From Leucobacter sp. 7(1) (GTDB taxonomy: Bacteria > Actinomycetota > Actinomycetes > Actinomycetales > Microbacteriaceae), in NCBI RefSeq assembly GCF_900163635.1, contig NZ_FUID01000106.1, forward strand, positions 1-36,798: a stretch of 36,798 nucleotides of DNA, written 5' to 3'. Positions 27,953 through 36,731 of this stretch are shown in pieces. A program made the position numbers and the translations under genes. Position 1 is the stretch's first letter; each line of letters opens with the position of its first letter. Below the pieces are notes generated by a model that saw nothing but the letters and a program-made list of their open reading frames with translations, was not told the origin of the DNA and searched no databases.

Positions 27953-28677
27953 CCACGCCCACGCCGCACCACCCGGCACCTCGAAACGTTCCGCTCGGCA
28001 CCTTTGGCGCAATCCTCAGCGTGACCGGCGAAGTGCTCGGCCTCATCATGCAGCTCCTGCTGATCTGGGTCGGATGGGACATCGTGTGGGGCACCGACGA
28101 GGCCTTCGACCTCATACCGATGCTGTTCTGGTGTGGGATCGCCTCGATCTACCTGCTGTCGACGGTGCTGTCACTGAATATTCTGGTGCGCATCAACGAA
28201 CCGGATCCGGCGGCCACCCGCGTCCTGGTGGGCCATCCGCTGACCCGCATGCTCTCGACGATCACCACGTTCGGGTCGAGCATCATCGGCCTCAGCGTCG
28301 CGACGGACCTGATCACGAGTATCGGCCAGGACCTCCACGATCCGGCCGGCGAGTTCACCGCGGTCTGGGCCATGCTCCTCGCTTGGGCGATGTTCAACTG
28401 GGGCTACGCGCGGATCTATTTCTCCCGCTATCACCGTGCCGGGACGCCGCCACTCGAGTTTCCGGGGACCGCCGAACCTCGCCTCGTCGACTTCGTGTAC
28501 CTCGCGTTCACGAACGCCACGACGTTTGCGGTCTCGGACGTGAAGGTCGTGAACTCGCACATGCGGTGGACGATCGTGTGGCACACAACGCTCGCGTTCT
28601 TCTTTAACGCCCTGATCATCGTCCTGACGATGAACGTCATCGCGAACGGCCGGCTTTTCGCGGAGCTGTTCTCGTAG
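27949..28677 (+). CDS. DUF1345 membrane protein
   Basis: The product is 242 aa and starts in a 4-nt ATGA overlap with the MprF-like gene, so the two are translationally coupled. It has about five to six membrane helices, and the DUF1345 core YLAFTNATTFAVSDVKVVNS is followed by RWTIVWHTTLAFFFNALII. The core resembles the pore-like part of two-helix channel proteins, but no function is established. The coupling suggests work in the same envelope process as the MprF-like protein. Confidence 0.85.
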   Translation: MTTPTPHHPAPRNVPLGTFGAILSVTGEVLGLIMQLLLIWVGWDIVWGTDEAFDLIPMLFWCGIASIYLLSTVLSLNILVRINEPDPAATRVLVGHPLTRMLSTITTFGSSIIGLSVATDLITSIGQDLHDPAGEFTAVWAMLLAWAMFNWGYARIYFSRYHRAGTPPLEFPGTAEPRLVDFVYLAFTNATTFAVSDVKVVNSHMRWTIVWHTTLAFFFNALIIVLTMNVIANGRLFAELFS

Positions 28678-28691
28678 TGACGTAAGTATTC

Positions 28692-28736
28692 CGGGTTCCG
28701 CCAGCGGCGGAACCCGTTCGCTGGGGTAGCCCAGCG
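28692..28736 (+). terminator. Two consecutive hairpins after the DUF1345 gene
   Basis: CGGGTTCCGCC-AGC-GGCGGAACCCG (28692-28716) is an 11-bp stem with a 3-nt loop. CGCTGGG-GTAG-CCCAGCG (28719-28736) follows at once. Together they should isolate the riboflavin operon from upstream transcription. Confidence 0.75.
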
Positions 28737-28749
28737 GGTCGGGGCGCGG

Positions 28750-28755
28750 TAGCAT
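28750..28755 (+). promoter_or_regulatory. Presumed -10 (TAGCAT) of the rib operon
   Basis: TAGCAT lies 8 nt before the first strand of the FMN aptamer, so transcription would start at about 28762. The -35 (near 28727) is weak. Confidence 0.5.
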
Positions 28756-28763
28756 GGTCCCGT

Positions 28764-28895
28764 GTTCCGGGGTCGGTGAGAATCCGAACCGGCGGTGACA
28801 GTCCGCGAACCCTGCTTCCGCAGGGCCGATCCGGTGAAATTCCGGTACCGACGGTGATGCACGGCTCAGGCCGTGCTAGTCCGGATGAGAGGAAC
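28764..28895 (+). ncRNA. FMN riboswitch (RFN element)
   Basis: All RFN landmarks are present in order: GTTCC closing strand, GGGGTCGGTGAGAATCC, ACCGGCGGTGACAGTCCGCG, GGTGAAATTCC, ACCGACGGTGAT, CTAGTCCGGATGAGAG and the closing GGAAC that pairs with GTTCC. The variable stem at 28860-28877 (CACGGCTCAGGCCGTG) is intact. Binding of FMN would reduce expression of the rib genes 60 nt downstream. No U-run terminator is seen, so control is probably at translation or by Rho. Confidence 0.95.
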
Positions 28896-28956
28896 GCGCG
28901 ATCGCGGCACCCCCGCGACCCTGCGCGCACCCGGTACGCAGAAACAGGCGGACGGG

Positions 28957-30066
28957 ATGCTCGAGCAGACGCTCATCGAATCGGCGATGGAACGCGCAGT
29001 GACCCTTGCGGCGCGCGGCCCCGAGTTCGATGACAATCCCCGTGTGGGATGCGTGCTCCTCGACCCCGAGGGTCGGATCCTGTCGGAGGGCTGGCACCGC
29101 GGCGCAGGCACGCCACACGCCGAGATCGACGCGCTAAGCCGCGTACCGGCCGAGTGGCAGAGCCGCCTCAGCGAGGTGACGGCCGTCGTGACGCTAGAGC
29201 CCTGCAACCACACCGGCCGCACGGGCCCCTGCGCTGTCGCACTTGCCGAACGCGGCATCGGCGCGGTCGCATACGCTCTCGCGGATCCTGGCCAGGCGTC
29301 CTCGGGCGGTGCCGACACGCTACGCCGGGCGGGCGTCGACGTCCAGGGCGGGTTCCTCGCGGGTCCGGCCCGCGCGCTCCTCACGGGATGGTTGGCACGG
29401 CGAGAGGCGGCCGCTGGATCCGGCGCACCACGCTCCGCCGCGGCTCCCCGCCCCCGGGTCACCGTGAAGTGGGCGCAGACCCTCGACGGGCGCGCCGCTG
29501 CCGCCGATGGTTCAAGCCAGTGGATCACCGGTGCGGACGCGCGGGGTGACGTGCACCGCCGCCGGGCCGAGGCCGACGCGATCCTCGTCGGCACTGGCAC
29601 ACTGCTCGCGGACGATCCGGCACTCACCGCCCGCGCCGAAACCGGTGGACTTCTGGTTCCCGCGGCCGAGCAGCCCGTCCCCGTGGTCATGGGGCACCGG
29701 GCGATCCCCGCCGACGCACGGATCCTGCACCACCCAGCGCTCGCGGCACACGACCTGAAGCTGCCGCTCCGGATCGCCGGCGATGATCTCGCCGCCGACC
29801 TCGCGACACTACACGCACACGGCGTGCGTCACCTTTTCGTGGAGGGCGGCCCAACTGTTGCGAGCGCGTTTCTGGCCGCCGGGCTCGTCGACGAGGTGCT
29901 CGTCTACATCGCCCCGGCGCTCCTCGGCGGGCCCCGGCTCGCCCTCGGCGATCTCGGAATCCCGTCGATCGCCGACATCTCACGTCTCCGCGTCACGCAC
30001 ACCGCACAACTCGGAGCTGATCTACTGATCAAGGCCACGGTCGTTCCGGCCCAGAAAGGAAACTGA
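28957..30066 (+). CDS. ribD: Bifunctional riboflavin deaminase/reductase RibD
   Basis: The product is 369 aa from the ATG at 28957; earlier in-frame starts lie inside the riboswitch. The N-terminal deaminase domain has the zinc/catalytic motif PHAEIDAL (His54, Glu56) and the pair of Cys in LEPCNHTGRTGPC. The C-terminal reductase domain begins near RVTVKWAQTLDGRAAAADGSSQWITG and includes DAILVGTGTLLADDPALTAR and LFVEGGPTVASAFL. It performs steps two and three of riboflavin synthesis. The stop overlaps the ribE start by 1 nt (TGATG). Confidence 0.95.
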   Translation: MLEQTLIESAMERAVTLAARGPEFDDNPRVGCVLLDPEGRILSEGWHRGAGTPHAEIDALSRVPAEWQSRLSEVTAVVTLEPCNHTGRTGPCAVALAERGIGAVAYALADPGQASSGGADTLRRAGVDVQGGFLAGPARALLTGWLARREAAAGSGAPRSAAAPRPRVTVKWAQTLDGRAAAADGSSQWITGADARGDVHRRRAEADAILVGTGTLLADDPALTARAETGGLLVPAAEQPVPVVMGHRAIPADARILHHPALAAHDLKLPLRIAGDDLAADLATLHAHGVRHLFVEGGPTVASAFLAAGLVDEVLVYIAPALLGGPRLALGDLGIPSIADISRLRVTHTAQLGADLLIKATVVPAQKGN

Positions 30067-30758
30067 TGTTCACGGGACTCATTGAGGAAATCGGGGAGAT
30101 CGTCAACATCGACCCCGTTGACGATTCACTTCGTCTCACGATTGCGGGGCCGCTCGTCACGAGCGACGCGACCCACGGCGCATCCATCTCGGTGTCCGGC
30201 GTCTGCCTCACCGTGATCGAGCAGGGCAGCACCGCGGACGGCCGCGGCACCTTCACAGCCGACGTCATGGCGCAGTCGATTCGCATGTCGACCCTTGGCG
30301 AGCTCGCCGCGGGCAGCGCGGTGAACCTTGAGCGTGCGGTCCGCGTCGACACGCGCCTCGGTGGCCACATCGTCCAGGGACACGTCGACGGCACCGCCAC
30401 ACTGCGCTCGATCACGCCCGCGGACGCCTGGCGGGTGCTCCGCTTTGAGTTGACGCCAGATCTCGCGCCGCTGCTTGTCGATAAGGGGTCGGTGACGCTC
30501 TCCGGCGTCTCGCTCACGGTCTCCGCGATCTCTGACCCGGACGAGGCGAACGCCTGGTTCGAGGTATCACTGATCCCCGAGACGCTCGCCGCGACAACCC
30601 TCGGTGCTCTCGAACCCGGCGATCGCGTCAACGTCGAGACCGACATCCTGGCCCGCCATGTTGCCCGTATGCTGCGCCTCGGCGTTGTCCCCGCAGCCCC
30701 CGGCACCACCTCCGCTTCTGACATTGCCACCACGCCCACCGAAGGATCACACGCATGA
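30066..30758 (+). CDS. ribE: Riboflavin synthase alpha chain
   Basis: The product is 230 aa with the two homologous lumazine-binding halves. Half 1 runs from MFTGLIEEIGEI (conserved N-terminus) through SVSGVCLTVIEQG. Half 2 has GGHIVQGHVDGTATL and GSVTLSGVSLTVSAI. The enzyme converts two lumazine molecules into riboflavin and a recycled pyrimidine. The last 25 or so residues are an Ala/Thr/Pro-rich tail. Its stop overlaps the ribBA start by 4 nt, so the two are translated together. Confidence 0.95.
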   Translation: MFTGLIEEIGEIVNIDPVDDSLRLTIAGPLVTSDATHGASISVSGVCLTVIEQGSTADGRGTFTADVMAQSIRMSTLGELAAGSAVNLERAVRVDTRLGGHIVQGHVDGTATLRSITPADAWRVLRFELTPDLAPLLVDKGSVTLSGVSLTVSAISDPDEANAWFEVSLIPETLAATTLGALEPGDRVNVETDILARHVARMLRLGVVPAAPGTTSASDIATTPTEGSHA

Positions 30759-32041
30759 GCCTCGAAGCTACTCCAGCAGCGCCCCGCACCCCCGGTATTG
30801 CCTCCATCGAAGAGGCAATCGCGGCGATCAAGGCGGGCCTGCCCGTCATCGTCGCCGACAACGAGGATCGTGAAAACGAGGGCGATGTCATCATCTCCGC
30901 GGAACTCGCGAGCCAGGAATGGATCGCCTGGACCGTGCACTGGTCGTCAGGCCTTATCTGCGCCCCGATGACCAATGAGATCGCGAACCAGCTCGATCTC
31001 CCGATGATGGTCTCGCGCAACGAAGATGTCCGCTCCACGGCGTACACCGTGACTGTCGATGCAGCCGAGGGCATCACGACCGGCATCAGCGCAAGTGACC
31101 GCATGACCACGCTGAAGGCGCTGGCCAAAGCCGACGCCGTTCCCACAGATGTGCGCCGCCCCGGCCATATCTTGCCGCTGCGCGCGGTCGACGGCGGCGT
31201 GCGCGCCCGCGACGGCCACACTGAAGCCGCGGTCGAGCTCATGCGTCTCGCGGGCCTCCGCCCGGTCGCTGGCATCGCCGAGATCGTGGCCGAGGACGGG
31301 GAGATGATGCGCCTCCCCGGCCTCATCGAGCTCGGGGCGCGCGAGGGCGTGCTCGTCACTACGATCGAGCGTCTCATCGCGTACCTGAACGAACACGATC
31401 CTGAGGGGGCACCGGCCGGAGAGACCGTGAACCGCCGGGTCAGCCTGCGCGCCAACACGCTGCTCCCCACCGAGCACGGCGAGTTCCGCGCGCTCGCGTA
31501 CCGGGACCGCCGCGCCGGGGTCGACCACATCGCGCTCGTCGCCGCCGGCCCGGACGGTGCCCTGCCCTCGGGCGAGGCCCTCGTCCGCGTGCACTCCGAG
31601 TGCATCACCGGCGAAGCCTTCGGCTCGCTGAAGTGCGAGTGCGGCCCGCAGTTGGACACCGCACTAGACCTCATCAACGAGCGCGGCGGCGTCGTCGTAT
31701 ACCTCCGCGGTCAGGAGGGGCGCGGGATCGGCCTCGCGAACAAGCTCCGCGCGTACCAGCTCCAGGAGGAGGGCCTTGACACGCTCGACGCCAACCTGCA
31801 GCTTGGCCTGCCCGCGGACGATCGCGACTACACCGCCGCCGCGGAAATCCTTGCCGACCTGGGCATCGATCGGGTGCGCCTGCTCACGAACAACCCGGAC
31901 AAGGTCACGCAGCTCGAGGGCCAGGGACTCACAGTTGTTGAGCGTGTCCCGCTGCTCGTGGGCGTCACCGAGCAGAACATCGGCTACCTGAACGCGAAGC
32001 GCGATCGGATGGGGCACGAGCTGCCCGACTCGGTCGGCTAA
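30755..32041 (+). CDS. ribBA: Bifunctional DHBP synthase / GTP cyclohydrolase II
   Basis: The product is 428 aa. The N-terminal half is 3,4-dihydroxy-2-butanone 4-phosphate synthase, with [12 protein letters not shown] (acidic metal site), [11 protein letters not shown] and [15 protein letters not shown]. The C-terminal half is GTP cyclohydrolase II: the zinc ligands [15 protein letters not shown], then [17 protein letters not shown] and the final [11 protein letters not shown]. It thus starts both branches of riboflavin synthesis, from ribulose 5-phosphate and from GTP. Both active-site sets appear intact. Confidence 0.96.
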   Translation: MSLEATPAAPRTPGIASIEEAIAAIKAGLPVIVADNEDRENEGDVIISAELASQEWIAWTVHWSSGLICAPMTNEIANQLDLPMMVSRNEDVRSTAYTVTVDAAEGITTGISASDRMTTLKALAKADAVPTDVRRPGHILPLRAVDGGVRARDGHTEAAVELMRLAGLRPVAGIAEIVAEDGEMMRLPGLIELGAREGVLVTTIERLIAYLNEHDPEGAPAGETVNRRVSLRANTLLPTEHGEFRALAYRDRRAGVDHIALVAAGPDGALPSGEALVRVHSECITGEAFGSLKCECGPQLDTALDLINERGGVVVYLRGQEGRGIGLANKLRAYQLQEEGLDTLDANLQLGLPADDRDYTAAAEILADLGIDRVRLLTNNPDKVTQLEGQGLTVVERVPLLVGVTEQNIGYLNAKRDRMGHELPDSVG

Positions 32042-32090
32042 CACCGCAGATCTCCAATCCCCCACACGATCTCACACTGAAGGAGCCCCC

Positions 32091-32618
32091 ATGAGCGGAG
32101 CAGGAGCCCCGAACCTTTCCGTCGACGCGACCGGACTGCGCGTCGCGATCATCGCAGGAAGCTGGCACGAGGAGATCATGTCTTCCCTCGTGAGCGGCGC
32201 CCAGGAAACCCTGTCGGGATCCGGCGCAGAACACACACTGTTCCGCGTCGCTGGCGCGTTCGAGCTGCCGCTGGCCGCGCAGGTGGCGCTGACCCCGGTG
32301 AGTGCGGGCGGCGGCGGCTTCGACGCGGCCGTGTGCCTGGGCGTCATTATCCGTGGCGGCACCCCGCACTTCGATTACGTGTGCAACGCCGTCACCGACG
32401 GACTCACACGAGTCCAGTTGGATACGGGCCTCCCCGTGGGCTTTGGCGTGCTCACCGTGGACACCGAACAGCAGGCGCTGGATCGCTCCGGCCGGCCCGG
32501 TGCACCCGAGTCGAAGGGGCAGGAAGCCTCCGAAGCCGCGTTGCACCTCGCCGTCACCGCACGCCGGATCCGCGAGGCCGGGCCGACGCTACGACTCGTT
32601 CCCGGCACCGAACGGTAG
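32091..32618 (+). CDS. ribH: 6,7-dimethyl-8-ribityllumazine synthase
   Basis: The product is 175 aa with AAGGAG 5 nt before the ATG. Motifs are [47 protein letters not shown] and [17 protein letters not shown], which include the substrate loop and the catalytic His (PHFDY). It joins the two branches to make lumazine, the substrate of RibE. It ends the operon, 49 bp after ribBA. The C-terminal 15 residues are slightly longer than in many homologues. Confidence 0.95.
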   Translation: MSGAGAPNLSVDATGLRVAIIAGSWHEEIMSSLVSGAQETLSGSGAEHTLFRVAGAFELPLAAQVALTPVSAGGGGFDAAVCLGVIIRGGTPHFDYVCNAVTDGLTRVQLDTGLPVGFGVLTVDTEQQALDRSGRPGAPESKGQEASEAALHLAVTARRIREAGPTLRLVPGTER

Positions 32619-32722
32619 TCCGCGTTCGGCGGTCGCGCTGCCGCGGTGACCTGGTCATCCCACTCGAAATCTGAGCGGGGCGATTGGGCCCCCGCGGCAG
32701 CGTGCTGTCAGGGGTGGAGGGC

Positions 32723-32728
32723 TAGAGT
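32723..32728 (+). promoter_or_regulatory. Presumed -10 (TAGAGT) of ABC exporter gene
   Basis: The box ends 7 nt before the ATG at 32736 and there is no Shine-Dalgarno, which suggests a leaderless mRNA separate from the rib operon. Confidence 0.5.
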
Positions 32729-32735
32729 TGATCCT

Positions 32736-34733
32736 ATGTCTGAGCACTCCGCCGCGCCCGCCGAGGAACGCCCGAAACGCGGCCGAGGCCGCGGCACCTC
32801 CGGCGACAAGGACGGCCCGCGCGGCCCCCGCGCATCGCTGAAGGAGCTCATCCCGTACCTGTTCGAGCAGCGCCGTCTGCTCGTGGTCGCGCTCGTACTC
32901 GGGGTCATCGGCGCGATCACCTCGCTCGTGCAGCCGCCCATCCTTGGACAGCTCATCACCCGGGTCGAATCGGGGCAGGCACTCACAAGCCTGCTGGTGC
33001 TGCTCTCCGCGATCGTGGTGGTTGACGCTGTGCTCAGCGGCTTCCAGCACTACGTACTGCAGCGCATGGGCGAGGGCGTCGTGCTCACCAGCCGGAAGCA
33101 GCTGATCGCCAAGATCCTGCACCTCCCGATCTCCCAGTTCGATCAGCGTCGCACCGGCGACCTGGTCTCTCGCATTGGCAGCGACACGACGCTGCTCCGC
33201 GCCGTTCTCACGCAGGGGCTCGTCGAGGCGCTCAGCGGGCTTCTTGTCTTCGTGGGCGCACTCATCGGTATGCTCGTGATCGATCCACTGCTGTTCGGGA
33301 TCACCTTCGGCGTGATCCTCGTTGCGCTTGTCGTGGTGGTGCTTGTGTCGGGCAAGATCCGGCCGGCCGTTGCGCAGGCCCAGGAAAAGGTGGGGGATCT
33401 CGCCGCGCAGGTTGACCGCTCCGTGTCTTCGATCCGGACTATCCGCGCCGCCGGAGCCGCCGAGCGCGAGCAGCTCGCCACCGAGGCCGACGCGACCTCC
33501 GCGTACCGACTCGGGCTCAAAGTCGCGCGGATCTCAGCTCTGATCGTTCCGATCTCGTTCCTCGCGATGCAGCTTTCCTTCCTCATCGTGCTGGGGCTCG
33601 GCGGGTTCCGCGTGGCGACCGGTGCGATCACGATCGCGCAGCTTGTCATGTTCATCGTGTTCCTGTTCCTCATGATCACCCCGCTGGGCCAGGCTTTTGG
33701 CGCGATCTCCGCAGTAAACCAGGCGCTCGGTGCGCTCGGCCGGATCCAGGAAATCACCGCGCTTTCCACCGAAACCGCGGACGATGCGAAGCGCTCCCCC
33801 CTCGGCCAAATCGTGCCGCTGTCGGCTGTCAGCTCGCCCACCGCCCCGGCGATCGCGTTCTCCGACGTGCACTTCACCTACCGCTCGGCCGCACCTGAGC
33901 GGGCCGACGTGCGCGCACTGGTGCGCACCGGACGCGGGGCCGCTCGGGACGTTCCGCCCGCGGAGATCGTCGAGACGCCCGTGCTGCATGGCGTCGACTT
34001 CACCGTCGAGCGGGGCACGCGTGTCGCCCTTGTCGGCCCCTCGGGCGCGGGCAAGTCCACCATCCTCGGGCTGATCGAGCGGTTCTATGACCCCGAGCAG
34101 GGCACCGTCTCACTGTTCGGTGCAGACCTCCGCGCGCTCGACAGGAACGAACTCCGCTCCCAGCTGGGCTACGTCGAGCAGGATGCTCCAGTGCTTGCCG
34201 GAACGCTCCGCGACAACCTGCGGCTGGGTGCCCCGCACGCTACCGATGAGGCGTGCGCCCGGGTGCTGCGCGCGGTCAACCTTGGCGGGCTGCTGGGCCG
34301 CGCCGAGGGCGGTGCCACCACCTCCGCGAACCCGCACACCGCGCCGGATCTCACACCCGCGCGGCTCGCCGCAGCCCTCGACCTGCAGGTGGGCGAGAGC
34401 GGGGTCATGCTCTCCGGCGGGGAAAAGCAGCGGCTCGCGATCGCTCGCGCCCTGCTCACCGCGCCGCCCGTACTTCTGCTCGACGAATCGACGGCGAGCC
34501 TGGACGGCGTGAACGAGCGACTCATGCGCGAAGCACTCGACTCGGTCGCGACCGGCCGCACCCTCGTCGTGATCGCGCACCGCCTCTCCACCGTTGTCGA
34601 TTCGGACAAGATCGTGGTGCTCGAGGCCGGCCGGGTGATCGGCGAGGGCACCCACGCGGAACTCGTCGAGAGCACCCCGCTCTACCGGGAGCTCGCGAAG
34701 CACCAGCTGCTCGTCGCCGAGCCGGAGGCGTAG
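32736..34733 (+). CDS. ABC exporter, fused membrane and ATPase domains
   Basis: The product is 665 aa from the ATG at 32736. The basic N-terminal stretch (ERPKRGRGRGTSG) precedes six membrane helices (about 45-330) of the MsbA/LmrA exporter type, with the coupling segment QRRTGDLVSRIGSDTTLLR. The ATPase has Walker A GPSGAGKST (434-442), Q-loop LGYVEQDAPVLAGTLRDNL, signature LSGGEKQR (559), Walker B LLLLDES and H-loop VVIAHRLSTV. Insertions are unusual: about 25 residues before the first ATPase strand (RALVRTGRGAARDVPPAE) and an Ala/Thr/Pro-rich insertion between the Q-loop and the signature (GGATTSANPHTAPDLT). It probably works as a homodimer; the substrate is unknown. Confidence 0.9.
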   Translation: MSEHSAAPAEERPKRGRGRGTSGDKDGPRGPRASLKELIPYLFEQRRLLVVALVLGVIGAITSLVQPPILGQLITRVESGQALTSLLVLLSAIVVVDAVLSGFQHYVLQRMGEGVVLTSRKQLIAKILHLPISQFDQRRTGDLVSRIGSDTTLLRAVLTQGLVEALSGLLVFVGALIGMLVIDPLLFGITFGVILVALVVVVLVSGKIRPAVAQAQEKVGDLAAQVDRSVSSIRTIRAAGAAEREQLATEADATSAYRLGLKVARISALIVPISFLAMQLSFLIVLGLGGFRVATGAITIAQLVMFIVFLFLMITPLGQAFGAISAVNQALGALGRIQEITALSTETADDAKRSPLGQIVPLSAVSSPTAPAIAFSDVHFTYRSAAPERADVRALVRTGRGAARDVPPAEIVETPVLHGVDFTVERGTRVALVGPSGAGKSTILGLIERFYDPEQGTVSLFGADLRALDRNELRSQLGYVEQDAPVLAGTLRDNLRLGAPHATDEACARVLRAVNLGGLLGRAEGGATTSANPHTAPDLTPARLAAALDLQVGESGVMLSGGEKQRLAIARALLTAPPVLLLDESTASLDGVNERLMREALDSVATGRTLVVIAHRLSTVVDSDKIVVLEAGRVIGEGTHAELVESTPLYRELAKHQLLVAEPEA

Positions 34734-34888
34734 GGGCCTCGCGGGGGCGCCCGCAGGAAGCCCCGCCCAACCCGACGCATTTTCTCCAGCCCGAGCCAAG
34801 TTCCGCCAAGTCTGGCTCGCTGTGGATAAATAGGCTCGGTGGGGATGGGGCGGCAGCGGGCAGGCGACGTCTCAGGGTGACCCCGGGA
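34734..34888. other. Intergenic region with convergent-end hairpins
   Basis: CGAGCCA (34792-34798) and TGGCTCG (34813-34819) can form a 7-bp stem with a 14-nt loop. A smaller GCGGG/CCCGC hairpin lies just after the exporter stop. Both genes end here from opposite sides. Nothing else was recognised. Confidence 0.4.
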
Positions 34889-35980
34889 TCAGGGCCGAGC
34901 GTCGCGGGATTCCCGGGCGAACACCCAATCGGTGCGGGGCTCCACGATGGGGCGGAACGCCCAGGAGACCCAGCGCGTCGAGAGCAGCACCGTCAGCGCA
35001 CCCCCGGCGAGCACGAGCGCGAGCACCCCAAGCTCGCCAAAGCCACCAAACCACTCGATCGCCCCGGTCTCGCGCAGCACCCACACGACCGGTCCGTGAA
35101 TCAGGTACACGAAGAGTGTGCGTGTGCCCCAGACCGTCATCAGGCTCTGCCCCCGCGGCACCACGATGAGGAGGGCCAGCGTCAGTGCTACACCCAGGGC
35201 GAGCAGCACAGCGGTGACAAGTATTCCGCCGCCCACCACGCCGGCCCAGGACTCGGGCTGCCACGTGCCGATCGGCGCGTTCGTGAACAGCCAGAAATAG
35301 TCGTCCCGCCAGGTCAGCCAGCGATCGATCCGCCACACGCTCCGGAGCTGCGGGATCAGCAGGAAGGCCAGGGCAACAAGGCTCAGAACCCCCCAGGCCG
35401 CTCCCCGGGCCGCCCGTGCGGGCGCGGTGAACCATTCCCCGGTCAGCCAGCCGCGCTCCCGGGCCAGCCAACCGAGCATGAAAAACGGCAGGAAGGCGAG
35501 CGTGCGCGATGCGGAGAACTCGGTACCGATCGCAGGAATGACGCCAGCGAGGAGCGCCAGCACGATGGAAACAATAAGCGGGTGCCGCAGCCGAGCCAAG
35601 TACGGAAGCAGGATCCGCATCGTCGCGAGTGACACGAGGAACCACAGTGTCCAGGCTGGAGAGACCAAGAACGATGCCCCGGGGGTGCGCCCCTCAACGA
35701 CCCCGCGAATCGCGGCCCAGATCAGTTCCCAGACGCCCCAAGTGACCAGGAGCTGAATCGTGGAGCGAACGGCTTTCGGGGAGGTATCGGCACGCGAGAA
35801 CATTCCCGAGAGCAGGATCATACCGGGCATGTGGAACAGGTAGATGTAGGCGTAGAGGCCGAAGCCGAGCGCCGAGTCGGTGCGAATAGTCGAGATCAGG
35901 TGGCCAATCACGACCAGCACGATGAGCACGAATCGGGCGTTATCCCACAGGGCGATCCGAGGCTTCGTCGTCGTGCTCAC
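34889..35980 (-). CDS. Acyltransferase-3 family membrane protein
   Basis: The product is 363 aa from a GTG at 35980. It has about ten membrane helices. The first reads RIALWDNARFVLIVLVVIGHLIS, with the catalytic-type His in VIGHLIS, and is followed by YIYLFHMPGMILLSGMFS. This pattern marks the O-acetyltransferase/OafA-like superfamily, closest in style to the fucose 4-O-acetylase-like group. Such proteins transfer acyl groups to cell-surface sugars or lipids. TAGGTT 6 nt before the GTG suggests a leaderless mRNA, with its promoter at the end of the upstream gene. Confidence 0.88.
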   Translation of the reverse strand: MSTTTKPRIALWDNARFVLIVLVVIGHLISTIRTDSALGFGLYAYIYLFHMPGMILLSGMFSRADTSPKAVRSTIQLLVTWGVWELIWAAIRGVVEGRTPGASFLVSPAWTLWFLVSLATMRILLPYLARLRHPLIVSIVLALLAGVIPAIGTEFSASRTLAFLPFFMLGWLARERGWLTGEWFTAPARAARGAAWGVLSLVALAFLLIPQLRSVWRIDRWLTWRDDYFWLFTNAPIGTWQPESWAGVVGGGILVTAVLLALGVALTLALLIVVPRGQSLMTVWGTRTLFVYLIHGPVVWVLRETGAIEWFGGFGELGVLALVLAGGALTVLLSTRWVSWAFRPIVEPRTDWVFARESRDARP

Positions 35981-35986
35981 ACTGCC

Positions 35987-35992
35987 AACCTA
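35987..35992 (-). promoter_or_regulatory. Presumed -10 (TAGGTT) of the acyltransferase gene
   Basis: The box ends 6 nt before the GTG at 35980 and overlaps the stop codon of the upstream gene. It would allow separate expression of the acyltransferase. Confidence 0.4.
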
Positions 35993-36580
35993 TACGGTAC
36001 CGTTGGCCGTCGCCTCGGTCCTTGCCTCAGTCTGTGCGGCCGCCGCGTCGGCACGCAGCGCACGCGCGCTTGTTACTTCCCAGCCGATCCAGACAGCAAG
36101 GGCCGTGGGAAGCGCGTAGAACAGGTGCGTCGAGTTCAGGACAACTCCCGCAAGATCGGAGGTCGGCGAACCATAGGTGAACACCTGCACCAGAAGTGAG
36201 GTGACATAGCCGACAACCAGGCCCAGGCCGATGAACGCGAGGCGATGGCTGCGCCGCCGCCGCTCACTGCGGAGCAGCTTGCCCAATCCGAAGGCGAGCG
36301 CCCCCGCGTAGGTGAGGCTTGCCAGGGCAGAAATCGGGGCCGCGTAAAACGGCACCAGGAACAGCATCTGCGCCCCCGAGAACAGCGGGAGCCCGTTAAC
36401 AAGTTGACTGATCGTTTCAACGACCAGGATCGTGATCGGCAAGAGCACGTTGAAGGCGAGGAAGGTGATACCAAGGCCCCGGAGAAACTCGAGCCCAGTG
36501 AAGTCCATGGGCCGCGCGGGCGTGCGCGGAGAGGGCCGCATCGGGCGAATCGGGATCTGACCACGGGTCGCGTCGCTCAT
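35990..36580 (-). CDS. Four-helix membrane protein, unknown function
   Basis: The product is 196 aa. After a Pro/Arg-rich start come four predicted membrane helices: FLRGLGITFLAFNVLLPITILVV (about 33-55), the pair FLVPFYAAPISALASLTYAGALAFGLG (about 74-100), FIGLGLVVGYVTSLLVQVFTY, and LFYALPTALAVWIGW near the end. A C-terminal Ala/Glu-rich tail follows (ADAAAAQTEARTEA). No family is recognised. TAGGGT 6 nt before the ATG points to a leaderless mRNA. A run of G-tracts lies just upstream. Confidence 0.75.
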   Translation of the reverse strand: MSDATRGQIPIRPMRPSPRTPARPMDFTGLEFLRGLGITFLAFNVLLPITILVVETISQLVNGLPLFSGAQMLFLVPFYAAPISALASLTYAGALAFGLGKLLRSERRRRSHRLAFIGLGLVVGYVTSLLVQVFTYGSPTSDLAGVVLNSTHLFYALPTALAVWIGWEVTSARALRADAAAAQTEARTEATANGTV

Positions 36581-36586
36581 ACCCTC

Positions 36587-36592
36587 ACCCTA
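36587..36592 (-). promoter_or_regulatory. Presumed -10 (TAGGGT) of the four-helix protein gene
   Basis: The box ends 6 nt before the ATG at 36580. The GAGGGT between them is too close to the ATG to be a normal ribosome site. Confidence 0.45.
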
Positions 36593-36616
36593 CTGCCCGA
36601 GCCAAGCGCGACCGCT

Positions 36617-36656
36617 CCCCTGCTCCCCTGCGCCCCTGCGCCCCCGCACCCCTCCC
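36617..36656 (-). promoter_or_regulatory. Potential G-quadruplex tract
   Basis: On the minus strand five runs of at least four G are spaced 3-4 nt apart (C-runs on the given strand at 36617-20, 36625-28, 36633-36, 36641-45 and 36649-52). This meets the standard quadruplex pattern with short loops. It lies 25-65 bp upstream of the presumed -10 of the four-helix protein gene. Confidence 0.6.
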
Positions 36657-36731
36657 GCGAGAAGCCGCTTTCGCGCAGTTCCCGGCCCCTGAAGGTGCAG
36701 GATTGCGTTCTCGGCGGCCCTGGGTCGGGAG

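Noticed and set aside
34253..35632. Plus-strand open frame of 459 codons over the exporter end and the acyltransferase
   Set aside because: It overlaps two well-supported genes in other frames and is Arg/Pro/His-rich.
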